Of a stretch of DNA of 9,887 nucleotides, positions 1 to 4,905 are shown one piece after another. The number at the start of each line of letters is the position of its first letter. The stretch's first letter is position 1. The notes below the pieces were generated by a model, which was given only the letters and a program-made list of their open reading frames with translations, ran no database searches and was not told the origin of the DNA. The stretch comes from JAVEVF01 sp034005175. GTDB lineage: Bacteria; Actinomycetota; Coriobacteriia; Anaerosomatales; SLCP01. The position numbers were made by a program, and so were the translations under genes. The stretch is from NCBI GenBank assembly GCA_034005175.1, contig JAVEVF010000069.1, forward strand, positions 1 through 9,887. The letters run 5' to 3'.

Positions 1-28
1 CACTGGGACTGTGGCCTTTTGGTCTCAT

Positions 29-56
29 CTATCGGCAGGGACGTCCTTCTCCTTTA
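29..56 (-). promoter_or_regulatory. Sigma-28-like promoter for a gene left of the window
   Basis: The minus strand reads TAAAG (TAAA at 53-56), a 16-nt spacer, then GCCGATAG (29-36). This has one mismatch to the GCCGATAA -10. It shares CCCTGCCGATA with the pilin promoter. It lies past the terminator, so it should start a new leftward transcript just outside the window. The remaining bases between it and the terminator (57-144) show no gene. Confidence 0.6.
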
Positions 57-144
57 CTGTGCTGAGGCGGGTGTACGATCCACGTGCAGACGCACCAGCC
101 ACCAACGCGATGAAATGACTTCCTGTGAGACTGCGGGCAAAGAA

Positions 145-171
145 GAAGGCCGGCGGTATCCGCCGGCCTTC
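145..171 (-). terminator. Rho-independent terminator after the prepilin gene
   Basis: A 12-bp perfect GC-rich stem, GAAGGCCGGCGG / CCGCCGGCCTTC, with a 3-nt loop is followed on the minus strand by TTCTTT. It lies 27 nt downstream of the TAG at 198-200. The opposite direction lacks a T-run, so it acts mainly on the pilin transcript. Confidence 0.9.
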
Positions 172-197
172 CGCTTGAGCATTGATGATCGTCAGTT

Positions 198-290
198 CTA
201 GAAGTGACGATGCACGGAGCAGTCGACGACCGTGCCACCGGTAGCGGTAAGAGTATAACCAGTGTGGGCATCAGCGTCGGGATCGGGACA
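198..290 (-). other. In-frame continuation of the prepilin gene beyond TAA
   Basis: Reading on in the prepilin frame after TAA gives 30 codons beginning CPDPDADAHTGYTLT and ending DCSVHRHF, then TAG at 198-200. Two Cys flank a Gly/Thr-rich loop (GYTLTATGGTVVDC). This matches the usual end of short T4 pilins, in which C-P-x-G-G-x-Y-T and x-C-S-V-H bracket a disulfide loop. No frameshift or second stop is present, and the terminator begins 27 nt after the TAG. The segment is therefore the true 3' end of the pilin gene, separated from its start by a single stop codon. Confidence 0.85.
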
Positions 291-545
291 TTACGGAAGG
301 ACCTTAATGTAATCAGGCACCAACTCACCGACCGTGGTTGGAACAGCTCCATCGTTTTCTGCAGCATACGTCTGGGCTGCGCCCTCGATGGTGCGCTGGT
401 TGGCGTGGCACGTGCGCTTCTGAGCGTTTGCCTTCGCGGCGTTAAAGACCGGGATGGCGATTGCGACAAGGATACCGATAATGAGAACAACGACCATCAG
501 CTCGACGAGGGTGAAGCCCTCATCCCTCTTATAGAACAGTCTCAT
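291..545 (-). CDS. Type IV prepilin, ending early at an in-frame TAA
   Basis: This is the structural pilin subunit. The leader MRLFYKRDEG is followed by FTLVELMVVVLIIGILVAIA, a textbook class III signal: prepilin peptidase cuts after Gly10, leaving Phe+1 (N-methylated) and Glu+5, and the hydrophobic helix packs in the pilus core. The segment KRTCHANQRTIEGAAQTYAAEN resembles short actinobacterial pilins. The frame stops at TAA 291-293 after 84 residues (KVLP), so the product lacks the C-terminal Cys-bounded loop normal for such pilins. The same frame then continues with convincing pilin sequence to TAG 198-200 (see the entry at 198-290). The intact gene would encode about 115 aa. Reading it as a recent nonsense mutation, sequencing error or recoded/readthrough gene is open. 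It has its own promoter, ribosome binding site and terminator. PilA/PilE-type major pilin is likely from position and leader expression signals; a minor pilin is possible. Confidence 0.85.
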   Translation of the reverse strand: MRLFYKRDEGFTLVELMVVVLIIGILVAIAIPVFNAAKANAQKRTCHANQRTIEGAAQTYAAENDGAVPTTVGELVPDYIKVLP

Positions 546-554
546 GCTGTTCTC

Positions 555-560
555 CCTCCT
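555..560 (-). promoter_or_regulatory. Strong ribosome binding site of the prepilin gene
   Basis: A perfect AGGAGG lies 9 nt upstream of ATG 543-545. It fixes the prepilin start and excludes the in-frame upstream ATGs near 609-614, which lie at the predicted transcript start and would add an unlikely leader of more than 30 residues. Confidence 0.85.
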
Positions 561-563
561 TCC

Positions 564-600
564 CCCCTCGCGGGGTTTCTGGGACGGCTGGGTGCCGCCC
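564..600 (-). other. Two small hairpins in the prepilin mRNA leader
   Basis: On the minus strand, GGGCGGC (594-600) can pair with GCCG-T-CCC (581-588, one bulged T). CCCC-GCGA-GGGG (564-575) then forms a 4-bp stem capped by a GNRA tetraloop, just before the AGGAGG. They could stabilise the abundant pilin mRNA or set ribosome access. No known riboswitch consensus was recognised. Confidence 0.35.
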
Positions 601-621
601 ACATCAGACATCATACTACCT

Positions 622-648
622 TTATCGGCAGGGTACTGCAGTACTTTA
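622..648 (-). promoter_or_regulatory. Sigma-28 (FliA/WhiG)-type promoter of the prepilin gene
   Basis: The minus strand reads TAAAGT starting at 648 (TAAA at 645-648), a 15-nt spacer, then GCCGATAA (622-629). This is an exact match to TAAA-N15-GCCGATAA, the pattern known for flagellar sigma-28 and Streptomyces WhiG. It lies in the 121-bp gap, 18 nt after the pilC stop. Expected transcription start is near 615, leaving a leader of about 70 nt before the ATG at 545. The spacer contains a perfect 12-bp palindrome (633-644). Confidence 0.8.
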
Positions 649-666
649 GAGCCATTCGTACAATCG

Positions 667-1875
667 TCAGTCGATGAGGGTGATGACCTGGAACATGGGC
701 ATGTAGAGCGCTACCACGATCGTTCCGACGATGGCACCAAGCGAGGCCATCATGAGCGGCTCGATGATGGACGTGAGGCTGTCAGTAGCCGTAGCCACCT
801 CCTCATCGTAGAACTGCGCGACCTTCTCAAGCATCTCGTCCAACGCGCCCGTCTCCTCGCCCACCGCCACCATCTGCACAAGCATGGGCGGGAAGACACT
901 GCTCTCCTCAAGCGGTGTGGCGATGGCTTCGCCTTCCTTCACTGCAGAGCGCGTGTTGCGCACCGCTCGGGCAACCACCTCGTTGCCTGAGGTGTCTGCC
1001 ACGATGTCAAGCGCGGTGAGGATGGGGACACCTGCAGCGACCAGGGTGCCGAACGTACGCGTGAAGCGCGCAAGCGCGATCTTGCGAACCATGGAGCCGA
1101 AGATCGGCATGTTGAGCTTGGCAGCATCCCACACCGGCTTGCCCAACCCCTTGGACCACACTCGGAAAAGCCAGATGAGCGCCACGACCGCAATCAACGC
1201 GATGAGCCCGCTCCAGCTGGCAACGAAGTCAGAGACGATGATGAGCGCTCGGGTGATGAAGGGAAGCTCGCCACCCATGCTCTCGAACATCTCTTCGAAT
1301 GTAGGCACGACGAAGATCATCATGGCGGCAAGCACGACAAGAACGAGAATGCCCATGACAACAGGGTAGGTCATCGCGGACTTGATCTTAGCCTTCAGTG
1401 CGATGTCTGCCTCGAGGTGGTCGGCCACGCGGGCAAGCACCTCGTCAAGCACGCCACCAGTCTCACCGGCACGCGTCATGCTCACGAAGATCGGCGGGAA
1501 GACCTTCGGGTGACGTGCGATGGCATCTGAAAGCGAGAGTCCCGACTCCACGTCCTTTGCCACCTGCCCGATGACATCACGCAGCCCCGCACTTTGTGTC
1601 TGCGCCGCCAGGATAGACAGCGCCTTTGTGAGCGATAGGCCCGCATTCACCATCGTGGAGAACTGCCGTGCGAAGATGGCGACGTCTTTGTGCTTGACCC
1701 CAGTCCCGAACTTGATTTCGCCAAGCGCAGCGAGGCCACCTTGCTGCTCCAACTCGACGATGATGTAGCCCATCTCGCCGAGCCGCTGTTGCACGGTCTC
1801 CTTGCTCTCACCTTCAAGCTTGCCTTTCAGGATGCGGCCAGTCCTGTCGCGCACCGCGTAACTGAAAGTCGCCAT
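667..1875 (-). CDS. pilC: Type IV pilus inner-membrane platform protein PilC
   Basis: PilC/GspF family integral membrane protein that couples the PilB motor to pilin insertion. It is 402 aa, the usual length. It contains two T2SSF domains (about 65-191 and 270-392) with the repeated F-A-R-x-F/L-x-x-M-V-x-A-G-x-x-L pattern, seen as FARQFSTMVNAGLSL (68-82) and FTRTFGTLVAAGVPI (271-285). The family's G-E-x-x-G segments are RAGETGGVLDEVL and AVGEETGALDEML. Membrane segments are near 171-191, 220-240 and 372-392. The N-terminus MATFSYAVRDRTGRILKG is typical. The ATG has an AGGTAGGGG-type ribosome binding site and lies 36 nt after pilB2, so both are co-transcribed. A strong promoter follows its stop, so pilin expression can be uncoupled from pilB2-pilC. 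Confidence 0.96.
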   Translation of the reverse strand: MATFSYAVRDRTGRILKGKLEGESKETVQQRLGEMGYIIVELEQQGGLAALGEIKFGTGVKHKDVAIFARQFSTMVNAGLSLTKALSILAAQTQSAGLRDVIGQVAKDVESGLSLSDAIARHPKVFPPIFVSMTRAGETGGVLDEVLARVADHLEADIALKAKIKSAMTYPVVMGILVLVVLAAMMIFVVPTFEEMFESMGGELPFITRALIIVSDFVASWSGLIALIAVVALIWLFRVWSKGLGKPVWDAAKLNMPIFGSMVRKIALARFTRTFGTLVAAGVPILTALDIVADTSGNEVVARAVRNTRSAVKEGEAIATPLEESSVFPPMLVQMVAVGEETGALDEMLEKVAQFYDEEVATATDSLTSIIEPLMMASLGAIVGTIVVALYMPMFQVITLID

Positions 1876-1911
1876 AGCAGTCCCCTACCTCACTTCTCAC
1901 ATCGCCATCGG

Positions 1912-3579
1912 TCAGACGATCACGCGCAGTATCTCTTCCATGGACGTCTCGCCCATGCGCACCTTCTCAAGGCCGTCTTGTCTCAGAGTGAGCATTCCTT
2001 CCTCGATCGCGGTGCGCTTGATCTCCTCGGCAGTGGCTCCCGCAACGGTCAGCCGGCTGATCTCCTCGGAGACGAGAAGCACTTCGTAGACGCCCAACCG
2101 CCCACGATAGCCAGTGTTGCCGCACTTCTTGCAGCCAACAGCCTTGTAGATCTTCTCCGGCAGGTTATCGGCATCAAACCCCGCATCTATGAGCGCTTGG
2201 GGATTCGGTGCGTACTCCTCCTTGCACGAGCATAGTCGTCGAGCAAGCCGTTGGGCAAGAATGCAGTCGACGGCAGAGGCCACGAGGAATGGCTCTACGC
2301 CCATCTCCACCAAGCGCGTCATCGCCCCCGCGGAGTCGTTCGTGTGCAAGGTGGAGAATACGAGATGCCCTGTGAGCGCCGACTCGATTCCGATGCGCGC
2401 CGTCTCTTGGTCGCGAATCTCACCCACCAAGATGATGTCCGGCGAACAACGCAAGAACGAGCGCAGAGCGCGTGCGAATGTCAGCCCTGTTCGTGCGTTG
2501 ATCTGGCATTGGTTCACGCCATCTACCTGATACTCAACGGGGTCTTCAGCTGTGAGGATGTGCTTGTCTGGATCGTTCAGCACGTTGATGACCGCGTACA
2601 GGGACGTCGACTTGCCCGAACCAGTGGGGCCCGTGACGAGGACGGCGCCATACGGCTTTCGGAACGAGTTCTCGAAGCGTTCGAGCGCGCCGGGCAGAAA
2701 GCCCAGATCGCTTAGTTTCAACAGGATGGAATCCTTGCGCAAGATACGTAGGACGAGTCGCTCTCCGTACACTGTAGGCAACGACGAGACACGGAAGTCG
2801 ATAGTGTGCCCGCCGACGTTCACCATGCAGTGTCCGTCCTGCGGCTTGCGGTTCTCTGAGATATCCATCTCGGCCATGATCTTCACTCGGCTGATGACGG
2901 CTGACTGAACCGCACGCGGGCTGCGCATCACCTCATGCAAGACGCCATCCACGCGAAAGCGTACTCGCAGGTCGGTCTCTTGCGGCTCGATGTGGATGTC
3001 GCTTGCTCTATCCGCCACCGCCTTGGAGATGATGTAGTTGACGAGCTTGATGATGGGAGCTTCGCTCGCGATGTCGGTAAGGTTCGCTAGATCGCTCTCA
3101 TCGGTCTCATCGATGCCAAACAGATCGCTGTGGTCTGACCGCTCGGCGAACTTGTAGTACTCCTCGATGGCCGCGAGAATGTCGTCCTTGGTCGAGATGC
3201 CGACCTTGATCTCATATCCGGTGATGATCCGGAGGTCATCGAGCGCAAGCACGTTCTGCGGATCGGCCATCGCTACGGTGAGCACGCCATCTATCACGTT
3301 CATCGGCATGAGCACGTAACGCTCAGCCACGTCTCGGGGCACAGCTGCCACTGCGTTGGGATCGGGTTTGGCGATGGTGAAGTCGAAGTACTCGATGCCG
3401 ATCTGGACGGCCATCACCGAAAGGATGGCTTCTTGCGTGGCATACCCAAGCTTGACAATCACGCGGCCAAGGCGCTCTCCGGTGGCTTTGTGCATCTCCA
3501 GCGCATCAGCAAGCTGGCGCTCGTTGATCACGCCTGCACGCATAAGCAGTTGGCCGAGCCTGTTAGCGCCTGTCGACAC
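1912..3579 (-). CDS. pilB: Type IV pilus assembly ATPase PilB/GspE, copy 2
   Basis: This second 555-aa PilB/GspE ATPase lies directly upstream of pilC. The N-domain carries both MshEN RLG motifs (R7-L-G and R36-L-G, each followed by the x2-hydrophobic-x3-G pattern), so c-di-GMP binding is plausible. Motor motifs are the Walker A GPTGSGKST (317-325), Asp box AEDPVEY (344-350), Walker B ILVGEIRD (383-390), and His box STLHTND (409-415). The zinc module is odd: the first pair is C450-S-C452 (CxC, where copy 1 has CxxC), while the second pair C483-x2-C486 is normal. The GTG start is fixed by an in-frame TGA two codons upstream and by AGAGGAG about 9 nt before it. Only 36 nt separate it from pilC, so this is the most likely extension motor for that platform. 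GspE is the alternative name but is less likely with T4P neighbours. Confidence 0.93.
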   Translation of the reverse strand: MSTGANRLGQLLMRAGVINERQLADALEMHKATGERLGRVIVKLGYATQEAILSVMAVQIGIEYFDFTIAKPDPNAVAAVPRDVAERYVLMPMNVIDGVLTVAMADPQNVLALDDLRIITGYEIKVGISTKDDILAAIEEYYKFAERSDHSDLFGIDETDESDLANLTDIASEAPIIKLVNYIISKAVADRASDIHIEPQETDLRVRFRVDGVLHEVMRSPRAVQSAVISRVKIMAEMDISENRKPQDGHCMVNVGGHTIDFRVSSLPTVYGERLVLRILRKDSILLKLSDLGFLPGALERFENSFRKPYGAVLVTGPTGSGKSTSLYAVINVLNDPDKHILTAEDPVEYQVDGVNQCQINARTGLTFARALRSFLRCSPDIILVGEIRDQETARIGIESALTGHLVFSTLHTNDSAGAMTRLVEMGVEPFLVASAVDCILAQRLARRLCSCKEEYAPNPQALIDAGFDADNLPEKIYKAVGCKKCGNTGYRGRLGVYEVLLVSEEISRLTVAGATAEEIKRTAIEEGMLTLRQDGLEKVRMGETSMEEILRVIV

Positions 3580-3679
3580 CGGTCACTACTCCTCTAACGA
3601 CTCTGATGCACATGGCATGCAGATGATCGCGCTCACCAAGACGCACCACGCCATGGTACGACATCTGGCATACCCCGGA

Positions 3680-3711
3680 CACGCAAGTTTCGCGTGCCTG
3701 AGAATGCACGC
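3680..3711 (-). promoter_or_regulatory. Mutually exclusive hairpin arms in the pilB2 leader
   Basis: GCGTGC (3692-3697) can pair either with GCACGC (3706-3711, 6 bp, 8-nt loop) or, through GCGTG, with CACGC (3680-3684, 5 bp, 7-nt loop). The two hairpins share one arm and cannot coexist. If transcription starts near 3721, both lie in a leader of about 140 nt before the GTG. Short stems make this tentative. Confidence 0.25.
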
Positions 3712-3714
3712 CTC

Positions 3715-3746
3715 ATATCTGCCCGATACATCGGCAACGCAGATAT
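3715..3746. repeat. Nested inverted repeat in the pilB2 upstream region
   Basis: The outer arms ATATCTGC (3715-3722) and GCAGATAT (3739-3746) are perfect 8-bp complements. Between them lies a second palindrome, CCGAT-AC-ATCGG (3723-3734). No T-run follows in either direction, so an operator or RNA structure is more likely than a terminator. It overlaps the candidate -10 element. Confidence 0.6.
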
Positions 3747-3755
3747 CTCATCTTA
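3728..3755 (-). promoter_or_regulatory. Possible sigma-28-like promoter upstream of pilB copy 2
   Basis: The minus strand reads TAAG (3752-3755), a 16-nt spacer, then GCCGATGT (3728-3735). Compared with the sigma-28/FliA/WhiG pattern TAAA-N15-16-GCCGATAA, this has one -35 mismatch and two -10 mismatches. Its position after the TM-protein gene and before pilB2-pilC suits a promoter. It is weaker than the element at the pilin gene, and it overlaps the inverted repeat at 3715-3746. Confidence 0.4.
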
Positions 3756-3788
3756 ACCACAGCCACTGACAGACGGTGGGAGGCACTT

Positions 3789-4367
3789 TCAGAGCGAGCG
3801 CTCGCGATCGGCGCTCGGTGAAGTCCGCGCCCCGGCGCCTTGCGCCTGCCGCAGCTCATCAAGCAACACCTTGGCGTACCGCTGGAATCGCTGCTCCGTG
3901 TTGCTTCCTGCCCGCACCGCCACGCGCAGCTCCCCGAAACACAACTCGACAGACGCTGCCATTTCGAACACACCGACACGCACGGGTACAGCCGGCACAG
4001 ACGCGGGTGGGACCGGTCTTGATGAGATGGTGACTGACGGCACCGAAGCAACGGTGACCTGAGGTCTTGGAGCGGGCGCGGGCGTGGATACGGGGACCGA
4101 AACCGGCTTTTCAGGCGCCGGCACAGGCGGTGCATGCGCCACGGACGCGGGGGGCAGGGGTCCTTTGGCGATCATGGGCTCGGGTGTGGGTGTCGGTGGC
4201 TCGCTCGTCACCTCGGCAGCCTCGGCCGGGAACACCTGCAGCGTCTCCTCACCGTCAACGTGATGCTTGATACGCGTCTTCACCCACGCGAACGCCACCG
4301 CTCCAAGCACGCCCAAGATGAGAAGGGCGGCGGCTGGTGAGAGAGGTGCGGACGCCTCGGGGCTCAC
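3789..4367 (-). CDS. Single-TM, proline-rich protein of unknown function
   Basis: No family was recognised. The 192 aa comprise a short N-terminus, one hydrophobic helix (about 11-29, LSPAAALLILGVLGAVAFAW), a basic stretch right after it (KTRIKHH), a Pro/Val/Ala-rich linker (about 54-129, with PTPTPEP and PAPAPRP), and a compact C-terminal segment (about 130-175, VGVFEMAASVELCFGELRVAV followed by a helix). The basic residues after the helix predict a cytoplasmic C-terminal part by the positive-inside rule, so it may link the membrane to the GTPase/roadblock module. A TonB-like periplasmic arrangement is the alternative. The GTG start has GGAG 6-7 nt upstream and lies 3 nt after the GTPase stop, so co-translation is likely. 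It closes the module before the 209-bp gap. Its reality rests on the ribosome binding site, tight spacing and high-GC codon use. Confidence 0.75.
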   Translation of the reverse strand: MSPEASAPLSPAAALLILGVLGAVAFAWVKTRIKHHVDGEETLQVFPAEAAEVTSEPPTPTPEPMIAKGPLPPASVAHAPPVPAPEKPVSVPVSTPAPAPRPQVTVASVPSVTISSRPVPPASVPAVPVRVGVFEMAASVELCFGELRVAVRAGSNTEQRFQRYAKVLLDELRQAQGAGARTSPSADRERSL

Positions 4368-4370
4368 GAA

Positions 4371-4889
4371 TCACTCCATGCTTGCCAGGATGCGATAGAG
4401 GAGCGCAAGCAGCACGCCCTTCGCAGACTCCTTGTCCCGGGCATCTACCGCAACGACTTCTACCGAGGAGTCGATGCCCATGCGCTTGCGAACCATTTCG
4501 AGCTCTTCGGGAGTGTCTCCGGCCCGGTTGACGGCGACGACGAAAGGCACCGCCGACATATCTCGGAAGAACGCGATGATCGCCGTCGCATCGTCGATGG
4601 ATGCCCTGTCGGTGGCGTCCACGAGCACCACGAAGCCCAGCATGCCCTCGGAAAGCGTCTCCCACATGAACGAGAAGCGTTCCTGTCCCGGCGTGCCGAA
4701 GATATAGAGCACGACATCATCTGAGATGGTGATACGTCCGAAGTCCATGGCGACCGTGGTCTCACCACTGTTGTCGGAATCGGTGACCTCACGCTCCGTT
4801 GAGAGCACGGCGATCTCGCTCACGGACCTGATGAAGGTCGTCTTGCCCGCATTGAACGGGCCCGTCACCACCACTTTCACTGACTGCAT
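4371..4889 (-). CDS. Small Ras-like GTPase (COG2229/CvnD-type)
   Basis: A 172-aa P-loop GTPase of the family usually encoded with roadblock proteins (actinobacterial conservon GTPases; functionally comparable to MglA). G1 is GPFNAGKTT (10-18). Switch I lies around GETTVAMDFG (T44/T45). G3 is GTPGQERF (65-72), with the catalytic-type Gln69. The G5-like DARD is at 149-152. The G4 region reads VNRAGD: N121 is present but the Asp is at 125, one residue later than in canonical N-K-x-D, so guanine specificity may be relaxed or use another geometry. The ATG is preceded by GGAGG about 10 nt upstream, overlapping the end of the DUF4388 gene. Only 3 nt separate its stop from the next GTG. Placement in a T4P locus with a roadblock gene suggests it is a nucleotide switch for pilus activity or polar localisation; that role is inferred. 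Confidence 0.88.
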   Translation of the reverse strand: MQSVKVVVTGPFNAGKTTFIRSVSEIAVLSTEREVTDSDNSGETTVAMDFGRITISDDVVLYIFGTPGQERFSFMWETLSEGMLGFVVLVDATDRASIDDATAIIAFFRDMSAVPFVVAVNRAGDTPEELEMVRKRMGIDSSVEVVAVDARDKESAKGVLLALLYRILASME

Positions 4890-4905
4890 TCGGCTTGTGC
4901 CTCCA

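Noticed and set aside
29..490. 153-codon minus-strand frame across the pilin 3' end and the terminator
   Set aside because: It is in a different frame from the pilin, runs through the terminator stem and promoter-like element, and has a composition typical of out-of-frame high-GC DNA.
546..614. Upstream in-frame ATGs extending the prepilin by 23 residues
   Set aside because: They lie at the predicted transcription start, lack a Shine-Dalgarno, and would give an unlikely long leader. The ATG at 543-545 has a perfect AGGAGG and a standard 10-residue leader.
564..615. c-di-GMP (GEMM) riboswitch in the pilin leader
   Set aside because: The conserved GEMM segments (such as the GCAAAGC-type core and the receptor-tetraloop arrangement) are not seen, and the leader is too short.
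204..677. 157-codon plus-strand frame opposite the prepilin gene
   Set aside because: It is a shadow of the prepilin gene; the protein has no recognisable features.
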